Shown here: piece after piece, positions 14,712 to 22,159 of the stretch | Layout: every line of letters starts with the position of its first letter | Position numbering within the stretch: the first letter of the stretch is position 1 | Origin: Pseudomonadota bacterium | GTDB taxonomy: Bacteria > Pseudomonadota > Alphaproteobacteria > Ferrovibrionales > Ferrovibrionaceae | NCBI GenBank assembly: GCA_023433835.1 | Contig: JAEYTW010000451.1 | Location: forward strand, 1-22,586 | Reading direction: 5' to 3' | DNA: 22,586 nt | Made by a program: the position numbers and the translations under genes | The notes under the pieces: model-generated | What the model was told of the DNA's origin: nothing | Seen by the model: only the letters and a program-made list of their open reading frames with translations | Databases searched by the model: none

Positions 14712-15272
14712 CTATTTGATTGCCTTCAGCTTCATGCGGATTTCGTCGACGACGTTGTTGTAGCTGGCGAAGGCCAGCTCCAACTCGGCCGGCGTAACCG
14801 AGCCCGAGGCTTGGCGCTGGGCCCAATAGGGCGTCAGACTGAACTGGGTATCGACGATCTCGAAATCGACGTCGAGATAGGTCGCCAGCGGCGTATTGGG
14901 CCAGCCCTTTTCCTTCCATTCGCGGTTCTTCGCCTTGGAGAACAGGGAAAGAATGGCGGGCGTCACCTCGCGCACATGGGTCGGGTCGCTGGCGAAACCG
15001 TCGCTGCGCGGGTGGGGCACGTTGATCGTGATCTCGGCGCCGGGGGCGGCGACGCGGTAAAGCTCCTTCATGATCGCCAGGAAGGTGTCGACCCGTTCGC
15101 CCAGATGCTCCAGCACGTGGTTCAGCACCATCTCGCCTATCGAGGAATCGTCGAACGGCCAGGGGAAGGTTTCAAGGTCCCAGACCACCTCGGGCGAGAA
15201 CGACGGGTATTTGTCGACGTTGACATACCCCGGCATTTTGTTCTGGCCGCAGCCGAGGTTCACTCGCAGCAT
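14712..15272 (-). CDS. Class I SAM-dependent methyltransferase-like protein
   Basis: From the chosen start (MLRVNLGCGQN) this protein has 186 residues. Motif I is NLGCGQN (5-11), the acidic residue after the second strand is D20 (VNVDKY), and the post-II region LNHVLEHLGERVDTFLAIMKELYRV follows the usual methyltransferase pattern, as does the later GAEITINVPHP strand. Such short proteins are often sugar, lipid or surface-glycan methyltransferases, but the acceptor is unknown. An ATG five codons earlier (15287) is in frame, but the strong AGGGGG ribosome site lies inside those codons at the ideal distance from 15272. It is divergent from a TPR/glycosyltransferase-like gene, which suggests a shared envelope or glycan role. 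Confidence 0.82.
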   Translation of the reverse strand: MLRVNLGCGQNKMPGYVNVDKYPSFSPEVVWDLETFPWPFDDSSIGEMVLNHVLEHLGERVDTFLAIMKELYRVAAPGAEITINVPHPRSDGFASDPTHVREVTPAILSLFSKAKNREWKEKGWPNTPLATYLDVDFEIVDTQFSLTPYWAQRQASGSVTPAELELAFASYNNVVDEIRMKLKAIK

Positions 15273-15278
15273 CGCATT

Positions 15279-15284
15279 CCCCCT
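15279..15284 (-). promoter_or_regulatory. Ribosome binding site deciding the methyltransferase start
   Basis: AGGGGG on the minus strand lies 6 bases before the ATG at 15272 and would fall inside the coding region if the ATG at 15287 were used. This favours the shorter protein. Confidence 0.6.
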
Positions 15285-15300
15285 CATTGGCGGGCCCCGT

Positions 15301-15337
15301 GGACGGATTTGCCTTACCGTCCGGCAGGCTGTATCTA
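15301..15337 (+). promoter_or_regulatory. Weak candidate promoter with an overlapping inverted repeat
   Basis: TTGCCT (15309-15314), a 17-base spacer and TATCTA (15332-15337) form a weak sigma70-like promoter for the TPR gene, with a start near 15344. GGACGG and CCGTCC (15301-15322, 10-base spacer) form an inverted repeat over the -35 element and could be an operator. Confidence 0.3.
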
Positions 15338-15389
15338 GCCGAAAGCAGGCGTGGTTGCATCACGTCGTTACATTGTGGAACCCGTGCCG

Positions 15390-16808
15390 ATGGCGATTGC
15401 CGCATTGCGCGAGGCGGTTTTGCGCGACCCTCGCTCGCCCGTCGCGCATGGGCAACTGGCCATGGCGCTGCGCGGCACCGACGACCCCGCGGCCTGGCGC
15501 GAGGCCGTGGCCCATCTGGAAAAGGCGGTGGCCCTGGCCCCGGACATGATCGCCGCCCAGGTGAACCTGGCCGTGCTGCGCCATCATGTCGGCGCGCCGG
15601 ACGAGGCGGTGGCCGCCGAAATCGCTCGGGCCTTGCGGCTGGACGACCACGACCCCGAGATCTGGACCGATGCGGCGGTGACGTTGCACGACCGCGGCCG
15701 GTTCGCCCAGGCCCTGGCCGCAGCCCGCCGGGCGCTGTGCCTGGCGCCCGATCTGGCGCCGGCGGCCCATGTGCATGCCGAAACGGTCGGGGCCCTGCGC
15801 GGGCCGGGACCGGCCCTGGCCTGGTTCGACCGGCTGGTGCGGCTGGATCCGGCCTCGCCGATCTTGCGTATAGCCCGCGGCAAGATGCGCCTGGCGGCCG
15901 GCGACACGGCGGGCGGCTGGGCCGATTACGAGGCCCGGCGGGGTACCCCGGCCTTCGGCCTGCCGGCGGCGGCGACTGGCGATTCCGAACCGCAGCCGCT
16001 AGCCGGCAAGACCGTGCTGGTCTACCCCGAGCAGGGTTTCGGCGACGTGCTGCAGTTCGTCCGCTTCGTCCGGCCGCTATGCGAGCGGGCGGCCCAGGTC
16101 TGGCTGATGGCAAGGCCTGAGCTGCACGCGCTGCTCGTCGGGCTCGAAGGCTGCGACGGGCGCCTGTCGATCGTCTCGCCCGAGTCGGTATCCGCCCTGC
16201 GGCCCGACCTGATGCTGCCGGTGATGTCGCTGCCCAGGCTGCTCGGCCTTGTGCCCGACGGCCGACGCTATCTGACCGTCGCCGACGTTCAACGCGAACG
16301 CTGGCGCCAGGCCCTCGACGGCATCACGGATCTGCGCGTCGGCGTCTGCTGGTCGGGCAATCCGCGCGCCCAGGCGGCGGTCGTCACCCGGATGACGGAC
16401 CGGCGCCGGTCGGTGCCCTTTGCCGAGTTCGGGGCCGCGCTGGCCGGCATCGAAGGGGCGACGTTCATCTCGCTGCAGCACGCCTATCGCGCGGGCGAAA
16501 AACCATCCGACTACGGCATTCGCGACGCCTCGGCCTATCTTCGTGATTTCAGCGACCTGGCCGGGCTGATTGCCAATCTCGACCTCGTCATCACCGTGGA
16601 TACGGCGGTATGCCATCTGGCCGGTGCGCTGGGCGCGCCTACCTGGATGCTCAACCGGTTCGACAGCTGCTGGCGCTGGGAACGGGGGGCAAGCGCGACG
16701 CCGTGGTACGGCTCGATGACGATACTGAATCAGGTCGAACCGATGCGCTGGGCCGAGCCGCTGGCCGAGATGGTGGCGCGGCTGCGCGCCCTTATCCGGC
16801 AGCGATAG
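15390..16808 (+). CDS. TPR protein with C-terminal glycosyltransferase-like domain
   Basis: From the ATG at 15390 the protein has 472 residues; a GTG at 15351 is an in-frame alternative but lies only a few bases after the predicted transcript start. The N-terminal half (1-185) is tetratricopeptide repeats, for example AVAHLEKAVALAPDMIAAQVNL and AQALAAARRALCLAPDLAPA. The C-terminal half (205-470) has LVYPEQGFGDVLQFVRF, VGVCWSGNP (317-325) and DLVITVDTAVCHLAGALG (398-415) with a WMLNRFDSCWRW tail. This pattern is common in bacterial TPR/GT9-like or SPINDLY-like proteins of unknown acceptor. It probably acts on a cytoplasmic protein or surface glycan. The 3' end overlaps the convergent recQ gene by 17 bases. 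Confidence 0.82.
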   Translation: MAIAALREAVLRDPRSPVAHGQLAMALRGTDDPAAWREAVAHLEKAVALAPDMIAAQVNLAVLRHHVGAPDEAVAAEIARALRLDDHDPEIWTDAAVTLHDRGRFAQALAAARRALCLAPDLAPAAHVHAETVGALRGPGPALAWFDRLVRLDPASPILRIARGKMRLAAGDTAGGWADYEARRGTPAFGLPAAATGDSEPQPLAGKTVLVYPEQGFGDVLQFVRFVRPLCERAAQVWLMARPELHALLVGLEGCDGRLSIVSPESVSALRPDLMLPVMSLPRLLGLVPDGRRYLTVADVQRERWRQALDGITDLRVGVCWSGNPRAQAAVVTRMTDRRRSVPFAEFGAALAGIEGATFISLQHAYRAGEKPSDYGIRDASAYLRDFSDLAGLIANLDLVITVDTAVCHLAGALGAPTWMLNRFDSCWRWERGASATPWYGSMTILNQVEPMRWAEPLAEMVARLRALIRQR

Positions 16809-18579
16809 CCGCGAGGAACACCTCGCCGTAGCGATCGAGCTTGGCTTGCCCGACGCCGTGGACCAGGGCCATCTCGTCGAGGTTGCGGGGCTGGCGGGCC
16901 GCCATGTCGATCAGGCTGCGATCGGGGAAGATGACATAGGCCGGCACGCCGTGCGAGCGGGCGAGTTCGGTACGCAACGCCTTCAGCCGTGCCAGCAGGG
17001 CGCTGTCATGCGGCTGCGCCTCGAGGTTGGAGGCACGGCGGCGGGCTTTCTCCTTGGGCCGCGGCACGAAGGTGCGCAGCTGGATGGTTTCCTGGCCGCG
17101 CAGCACGGCCCAGCCACGCTCGGCGATGGTGAAACCGCCGGGGCCGGTGACGTCGAGCGCGACAAGCTGGGCGGCATAGATCTGGCGCAGCAGCGAGCGC
17201 CATTCGTCCTTCGACCGTGCCTTGCCGACCCCGAAGGTCTTGAGCGTATCGTGGCCCAGCCGCTTGGCGGTGTCGGTTTCCTCGCCCAGCAGCACGCTGA
17301 CGATATGTTCGGCCCCGAACCGCTCGCCGGTCCGATAGATTGCTGACAACAGCATCTGGGCGGCGACCGTCCCGTCGAAACCGGCCACGCCGTCCTGGCA
17401 CAGGTCGCAATTGCCGCAGGGGCCGCTGTCCTCGCCGAAATAGGCCAGCAGGGTCTGGCGTCGGCAGGTTGGCGCCTCGCACAGCGCGATCAGGGCGTTC
17501 AGCCGCTGGCGGTCGATGCGCTTCTGCTCGTCCGACGACTGGGCGTCCTCGATCTGCTGGCGGCGCAGCCGCAGGTCGTCGAACCCCCACAGGGTCAGCG
17601 TGTCGGCGGGCAGGCCGTCGCGCCCCGCGCGGCCGATCTCCTGGTAATAAGCCTCGATCGATTTCGGCAGCCCGGCATGGGCGACGAACCGCACGTCGGG
17701 TTTGTCGATACCCATGCCGAAGGCAATGGTCGCCACCATGACGACGCCGTCCTCGCGCAGGAAAGTATCCTGGTTGCGATCGCGTTCATGCGCCGCCATG
17801 CCGGCATGATAGGGCAGGGCGCGATAGCCGGCCGTGGTGATCGCGTCGGCCAGCCGCTCGGTCTCGCGCCGCGACGGGCAGTAGATCACCCCGCTCTGGC
17901 CCCGCTGGCGGTCGAGCAGGCGCAGAAGCTGCTGGCGGGAATTGTCCTTGGGCTGGATCGCCAGCCGCAGATTGGGCCGGTCGAAACCGTGGATGAAGAT
18001 TTTGGGTTCGGTTTCGAACAGCTGCGCCAGGATGTCGGCGCGGGTCGCCTTGTCGGCGGTGGCGGTCAGCGCGATGGCCGGCACGCCCAGGCGCCGCTTG
18101 ACCTCGCCCAACGCGGCATATTCCGGCCTGAAGTCGTGGCCCCATTGCGAGACGCAATGGGCTTCGTCGATGGCCAGCAGCCGCACGTTCTGCCGTGACA
18201 GCCAGTCGAGCGTACCGGGCTGCAGCAGCCGTTCCGGCGCGGCATAGAGCAGGCGCAGGGTGCCGGCGCGCATCTCGTCCTGCACCCGGCGCTTTTCCGA
18301 TTCGTCGTTGGCCGAGGTCAGGCTGCCCGCGCCGATGCCGTATTCGCGCAAGGCCGCGACCTGGTCGCGCATCAGCGCGATCAGCGGCGAGACCACCACG
18401 GTCAGCCCGCCGAGAACCAGGGCCGGCAATTGATAACACAGGGATTTTCCCGCACCGGTCGGCAGGACGGCCATGACGTCCTCGCCGCCCAGCACGGTAC
18501 GCACGATCTCTTCCTGCCCCGGCCGGAAGCCGGGGAAGCCGAACACTTCCTTCAGGAGTCGCGCCGCTGCTGCCGTCAT
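16792..18579 (-). CDS. recQ: ATP-dependent DNA helicase RecQ
   Basis: This 595-residue protein has the full RecQ plan. The helicase core shows FRPGQEEIV (Q motif), LPTGAGKS (39-46, Walker A), IDEAHCVSQWGHDFR (137-151, DEAH and RecQ loop), LTATA (171-175) and QEIGRAGRDG (313-322). The zinc-binding cysteines are C372, C388, C391 and C394 (TCRR, CGNCDLC), followed by a winged-helix region and a C-terminal HRDC domain at about 525-592. RecQ unwinds DNA 3' to 5' in recombination repair and fork restart. The length is normal. No obvious ribosome site precedes the ATG. It follows the MaoC gene with a 43 bp gap, so the two may be co-transcribed by position rather than function. Confidence 0.97.
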   Translation of the reverse strand: MTAAAARLLKEVFGFPGFRPGQEEIVRTVLGGEDVMAVLPTGAGKSLCYQLPALVLGGLTVVVSPLIALMRDQVAALREYGIGAGSLTSANDESEKRRVQDEMRAGTLRLLYAAPERLLQPGTLDWLSRQNVRLLAIDEAHCVSQWGHDFRPEYAALGEVKRRLGVPAIALTATADKATRADILAQLFETEPKIFIHGFDRPNLRLAIQPKDNSRQQLLRLLDRQRGQSGVIYCPSRRETERLADAITTAGYRALPYHAGMAAHERDRNQDTFLREDGVVMVATIAFGMGIDKPDVRFVAHAGLPKSIEAYYQEIGRAGRDGLPADTLTLWGFDDLRLRRQQIEDAQSSDEQKRIDRQRLNALIALCEAPTCRRQTLLAYFGEDSGPCGNCDLCQDGVAGFDGTVAAQMLLSAIYRTGERFGAEHIVSVLLGEETDTAKRLGHDTLKTFGVGKARSKDEWRSLLRQIYAAQLVALDVTGPGGFTIAERGWAVLRGQETIQLRTFVPRPKEKARRRASNLEAQPHDSALLARLKALRTELARSHGVPAYVIFPDRSLIDMAARQPRNLDEMALVHGVGQAKLDRYGEVFLAAIAAG

Positions 18580-18622
18580 GGCCGGGACACTGCACCGGCG
18601 ATGACGGCCGATGCAACGGTCT

Positions 18623-19081
18623 CTATGCCGGAATCAGCAGGCTCAGCTGTTCGATGGTGCAGGCGGGTTTGGGTGCGCCCTCGATCTCGATGACGGCGGC
18701 GTTGGTGATCAGGATACCCATCGGCTTGTCCTCGATCGACTGCATCGTCAGCGTCGAGCGCACGCGCGAGCCGACCTTGACCGGCGTCAGAAACCGGACC
18801 TTGTTCAGGCCGTAGTTGATGCCGGCGGTAAAGCCCTCGTAGCGGACGATCTGCTGATTCAACGCCACGACCATCGACAAGGTCAGGAAGCCGTGGGCGA
18901 TCGGGGCGCCGAACGGCCCGGCCTTGGCGCGTTCGACATCGACATGGATCCATTGATGGTCGCCGGTGACGTCGGCGAACTGGTTGACGCGGTCCTGGTC
19001 GATCGTCACCCAGTCGCTGGAGCCGAGCACGTGTCCGACCAGCGCCTTGGCGCCGGCGACCCCGTTGATGATGGTGGGCAT
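18623..19081 (-). CDS. MaoC-family (R)-specific enoyl-CoA hydratase-like protein
   Basis: This 152-residue single hot-dog protein carries the hydratase-2 motif: FADVTGDHQWIHVD with the catalytic pair D41 and H46, then GPFGAPIAHGFLTLS. It closely follows the plan of the mycobacterial Rv0130 hydratase, including the INYGLNKVRFLTPVKVGSRVR block. It would hydrate trans-2-enoyl-CoA to (R)-3-hydroxyacyl-CoA as a dimer, feeding fatty-acid or polyhydroxyalkanoate metabolism. An AAGGAA ribosome site precedes the ATG. It is transcribed away from the Old Yellow Enzyme gene across a 293 bp gap and toward recQ. The substrate chain length is unknown. Confidence 0.92.
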   Translation of the reverse strand: MPTIINGVAGAKALVGHVLGSSDWVTIDQDRVNQFADVTGDHQWIHVDVERAKAGPFGAPIAHGFLTLSMVVALNQQIVRYEGFTAGINYGLNKVRFLTPVKVGSRVRSTLTMQSIEDKPMGILITNAAVIEIEGAPKPACTIEQLSLLIPA

Positions 19082-19127
19082 GGTGGTTCCTTCCCGAGTC
19101 TCGATACGGGGTTACTATGCCCTACCG

Positions 19128-19140
19128 GGCGGTAACCGCC
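19128..19140. repeat. Perfect short palindrome upstream of the MaoC gene
   Basis: GGCGGT and ACCGCC flank one base. It lies 47 bases upstream of the MaoC ATG and next to a second imperfect repeat (TACC-GGGC-GGTA). It could be a regulator site or a leader hairpin; nothing in the sequence decides. Confidence 0.35.
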
Positions 19141-19159
19141 ACCCCGTCCGGCGGGCACC

Positions 19160-19196
19160 GTAAAATCGCTAATGAGGTTAATTCACCAGATTTTAC
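19160..19196. repeat. Long-spaced inverted repeat in the MaoC/OYE gap
   Basis: GTAAAATC (19160-19167) and GATTTTAC (19189-19196) are perfect inverted copies 21 bases apart. Between them lies a smaller imperfect palindrome, GGTTAATTCACC (19176-19187). The arrangement lies between the two divergent genes and suggests regulator binding sites or a looping element. Confidence 0.45.
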
Positions 19197-19216
19197 CGGC
19201 CGCGTAGGCAAATCCT

Positions 19217-19238
19217 GCTATGATTTAATAAATTAAAT
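19217..19238 (+). promoter_or_regulatory. Extended -10 promoter overlapped by an AT-rich inverted repeat (OYE gene)
   Basis: TGCTATGAT supplies an extended -10 (TG one base before TATGAT at 19219-19224); no good -35 is seen. ATTTAAT and ATTAAAT (19223-19229 and 19232-19238) form a perfect 7-base inverted repeat over the -10 and the expected start near 19231. A repressor bound here would block the promoter, as TetR-type NemR does in other OYE loci, but no regulator gene is adjacent. Confidence 0.45.
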
Positions 19239-19374
19239 TCATTAATGCCGGGGCGGATATCAGCGCCGTCAATATCACAGCGGTTCCACGCTAATCCGTT
19301 GATGTCGCTGGGGGATTGACGACCGAACGGATCGTCCCAATGTGTAGTGCACTGCAACATCGGAGCTGTCGTCG

Positions 19375-20466
19375 ATGACGAAGGAAAAACTGTTCACCCC
19401 GTTCAAGGCCGGCGCGATCGAGCTGCCGAACCGGGTGGTGATGGCGCCCTTGACCCGCAACCGGGCGCTGCCGGACGGCGACGTGCCCCACGCGCTCAAT
19501 GCCGAATACTATGCCCAGCGGGCGTCCGCCGGCCTCTTGATCACCGAAGCCTCGCAGATCTCGCCGCAAGGCAAGGGCTACGCCTGGACGCCAGGCATCT
19601 ATTCGGACGCCCAGATCGCGGGCTGGCGCAAGGTGACCGAGGCGGTGCACAAGGCGGGCGGCCGCATCGTCGTCCAGTTGTGGCATGTCGGCCGCGTGTC
19701 GCACAACGTGCTGCAGCCGGGCAATGCCGATCCGGTCGGCCCCTCGGCCATCGCGGCCAGGACCAAGACCTATGACGGCAAGGGGTTCGTCGCCACCTCG
19801 CTGCCGCGCGCGCTCGATATCGCGGAAATCCCGGGCATCGTCGCCGATTACGGCGTGGCGGCCAGGCGGGCGCTGGAGGCCGGCTTTGACGGCGTCGAGA
19901 TCCATGCCGCCAACGGCTACCTGATCGACCAGTTCCTGCGCGACGGTTCCAACCAGCGCACCGACGCCTATGGCGGCCCGATCGAGAACCGCGCCCGCCT
20001 GCTGCGCGAGGTGGTCGAGGCGGTGACCCGCGCGATTCCGGCCGACCGCGTCGGCATCCGCCTCAGCCCGTTCTCGAACGCCAACGACGTTGTCGACAGC
20101 GATCCGGTAACGACTTTCTCCTATGCCGTCGAGCAGATCGCGCCGGCGGGCCTGGCCTATCTCCACATGGTCGAAGGCCAGACCGGCGGCAGCCGCGAGT
20201 TGGCCCCCGGCCAGGACATCCAGGCCCTGCGCCGGCTGTTCAAGGGCCCCTACATGGCCAATAACGGCTACGACCGCGACATGGCGATTGCCGCCGTGGC
20301 CGAGGGCCGTGCCGACATGATCGCCTTCGGCAAGCTCGCCATCTCCAACCCCGACCTGGCCGAGCGGCTGGAGAAGAATGCCGCGCTGAACGAGCCGGAC
20401 AAGGCCACGTTCTACGGTGGCGGCGCGGCGGGCTACACCGATTATCCGCGTCTTACTGCCGCCTAG
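19375..20466 (+). CDS. Alkene reductase, Old Yellow Enzyme family (NemA-like)
   Basis: This 363-residue FMN enzyme has the OYE TIM-barrel marks: the flavin-tuning threonine T27 (APLTRNR), QLWHVGR (101-107), the substrate-binding pair H177 and N180 with the proton donor Y182 (IHAANGY), and DGSNQRTDAYGG-type and NNGYD segments for FMN phosphate binding. It reduces activated C=C bonds of enones, maleimides or nitro compounds with NAD(P)H, often in electrophile detoxification. A GGAG ribosome site at 19362-19365 precedes the ATG. It is a single-gene unit ending at a strong terminator. It resembles the NemA/xenobiotic reductase branch more than the YqjM branch, judged by length and the HAAN motif. 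Confidence 0.95.
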   Translation: MTKEKLFTPFKAGAIELPNRVVMAPLTRNRALPDGDVPHALNAEYYAQRASAGLLITEASQISPQGKGYAWTPGIYSDAQIAGWRKVTEAVHKAGGRIVVQLWHVGRVSHNVLQPGNADPVGPSAIAARTKTYDGKGFVATSLPRALDIAEIPGIVADYGVAARRALEAGFDGVEIHAANGYLIDQFLRDGSNQRTDAYGGPIENRARLLREVVEAVTRAIPADRVGIRLSPFSNANDVVDSDPVTTFSYAVEQIAPAGLAYLHMVEGQTGGSRELAPGQDIQALRRLFKGPYMANNGYDRDMAIAAVAEGRADMIAFGKLAISNPDLAERLEKNAALNEPDKATFYGGGAAGYTDYPRLTAA

Positions 20467-20503
20467 TCCTTTCGCAGGCGAAAGTCTGCAGGTTTGTTAC
20501 GAA

Positions 20504-20548
20504 AAGGTGTCGGCTGATCAAGGGGATCGGCCGGCACCTTATCTTTTT
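20504..20548 (+). terminator. Intrinsic terminator after the OYE gene
   Basis: A 16-base-pair stem (20504-20519 with 20525-20540, two G-U pairs) with a 5-base loop is followed by ATCTTTTT. This is a strong rho-independent terminator 38 bases after the OYE stop codon, and it separates this gene from glpD. Confidence 0.9.
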
Positions 20549-20570
20549 GCAGGGCAGGGTTGCACATCGT

Positions 20571-20592
20571 TGAGTTTCGTTTGAGGTTCGTT
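20571..20592 (+). promoter_or_regulatory. Tandem 11-base direct repeat upstream of glpD, candidate DeoR/GlpR operator
   Basis: TGAGTTTCGTT (20571-20581) is followed immediately by TGAGGTTCGTT (20582-20592), 10 of 11 bases identical. A further TCGTT occurs at 20567-20571, so three TCGTT cores are spaced 10 and 11 bases, about one helical turn. DeoR-family regulators such as GlpR commonly bind direct repeats with TTCG cores. It lies about 43 bases before the glpD ATG. Confidence 0.5.
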
Positions 20593-20634
20593 TAAATCTG
20601 AATGCGAAAGAACTTTGGCGTTCGGAGTGGCGCG

Positions 20635-22155
20635 ATGATTTACGACCTTGCCATCATCGGCGGCGGCATCAATGGCTGCGGCATCGCCCGCGACGCGGTC
20701 GGGCGCGGCCACAGCGTCTTCCTGTGCGAACAGAATGACCTGGCCTCCGCCACCTCGTCGGCCTCGACCAAGCTGATCCATGGCGGCCTGCGCTATCTCG
20801 AGTATTACGAGTTCCGCCTGGTGCGTGAGGCACTGATGGAGCGCGAGGCGCTGTGGGCCGTCGCCCCGCATATCATCCGGCCGCTGCGCTTCGTCCTGCC
20901 CCACCACAAGGGCCTGCGCCCGGCCTGGATGCTGCGGCTGGGCCTGTTCCTCTATGATCATCTCGGCGGCCGGCGCCTGCTGCCGCCGACGCGGGGTATC
21001 GATTTTTCGCGCGATGCGACCGGCAAGCCGCTGAAGCCGGGCTTCAAGCGCGGTTTCGAATATTCCGACTGCTGGGTCGAGGATGCCCGGCTCGTGGTGC
21101 TGAACGCGATGGACGCGGCCGCCCGCGGCGCCGTCATCCGCACCCGCACCCGCTGTGTCGCCGCCGAGCGCCGGGGCGAGTTGTGGGCCGTCACCGTCGA
21201 GGACGTGTCGACCGGCGCGCGCGAGACGATCGAGGCCCGCGCCCTGGTCAACGCGGCCGGCCCCTGGGTCGCCCAGGTGCTGTCGGGTACCATCCGGGCC
21301 AACGCGCCGGCCAGCGTCCGCCTGGTCCAAGGGTCGCATGTCGTGGTGCCCAGGCTGTTCGACCACGATCGCTGCTATATCTTTCAGAACGCCGACGGGC
21401 GGATCATCTTCGCCATTCCCTACGAAGGCGACTTCACGCTGATCGGCACCACCGACCGCGATTTCAAGGGCCAGCCCGGCAAGGTCGAGGCCAGCGAGGA
21501 GGAGATCGCCTATCTTTGCGCCGCGGCCTCGGAATATTTCGCGGTGCCGGTGCGGCCCGCGCAGGTCGTGTGGACCTATTCGGGGGTGCGTCCGCTTTAT
21601 GACGACGGTTCGTCGGATGCCAAGGCGGTGACGCGCGACTACGTCCTGTCGCTCGATGCGCCCGCCGGCGGGCCGGCGCTGCTGTCGGTGTTCGGCGGCA
21701 AGATCACGACCTTCCGGCGCCTCGCGGAATCGGCCCTTGAGAAGATCGTGCCGCATCTGCCCGCCGCCAAGGGCGAGGCGGCGGGCTGGACGCGTACCGC
21801 GCCGCTGCCCGGGGGAGACTTTCCGCTGACCGCGCTGGCGGCGCTGGCCGAGGATATCAACAAGCGCCATCCCTATCTGCCGCGCGCCCATGCCGAGCGG
21901 CTGGCGCGTACCTATGGCACGCGGGCCCATATCCTGCTCGACGGCGCGCGCTCGACCGCCGATCTCGGCCATCTGTTCGGCGCCGACCTGTTCGAGCGCG
22001 AGGTGCGCTACCTGATGGATCACGAATGGGCGCGGACCGGCGAGGACGTGCTGTGGCGCCGTTCCAAGCTGGGCTTGCGGCTCAATCCGGCCGAGCGGTT
22101 CGAGTTGGACCGCTGGATGCGCGCGGAGCCGAACGCCCTGGCCGCCTCGGCCTGA
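20635..22155 (+). CDS. glpD: Aerobic glycerol-3-phosphate dehydrogenase (FAD, membrane-associated)
   Basis: From the ATG at 20635 the protein has 506 residues, normal for GlpD. The N-terminus has the FAD motif IIGGGINGCGIARDA, followed by the family blocks SSASTKLIHGGLRYLEYYEF and REALMEREAL, then IPYEGDFTLIGTTDRD, SGVRPLYDD and GGKITTFRRLAE. It oxidises sn-glycerol-3-phosphate to dihydroxyacetone phosphate and passes electrons to quinone at the inner membrane. An ATG at 20602 is in frame, but GGAG at 20624-20627 fits the 20635 start. No glpK, glpF or glpR gene lies in the window. A DeoR-like tandem repeat upstream suggests control by GlpR. The 3' end is 4 bp from a convergent gene. Confidence 0.96.
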   Translation: MIYDLAIIGGGINGCGIARDAVGRGHSVFLCEQNDLASATSSASTKLIHGGLRYLEYYEFRLVREALMEREALWAVAPHIIRPLRFVLPHHKGLRPAWMLRLGLFLYDHLGGRRLLPPTRGIDFSRDATGKPLKPGFKRGFEYSDCWVEDARLVVLNAMDAAARGAVIRTRTRCVAAERRGELWAVTVEDVSTGARETIEARALVNAAGPWVAQVLSGTIRANAPASVRLVQGSHVVVPRLFDHDRCYIFQNADGRIIFAIPYEGDFTLIGTTDRDFKGQPGKVEASEEEIAYLCAAASEYFAVPVRPAQVVWTYSGVRPLYDDGSSDAKAVTRDYVLSLDAPAGGPALLSVFGGKITTFRRLAESALEKIVPHLPAAKGEAAGWTRTAPLPGGDFPLTALAALAEDINKRHPYLPRAHAERLARTYGTRAHILLDGARSTADLGHLFGADLFEREVRYLMDHEWARTGEDVLWRRSKLGLRLNPAERFELDRWMRAEPNALAASA

Positions 22156-22159
22156 TCGG

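Noticed and set aside
20469..20484. Hairpin CTTTCG/CGAAAG just after the OYE stop codon as a terminator
   Set aside because: No T-run follows it. The much longer hairpin with a T-tract at 20504-20548 explains termination.
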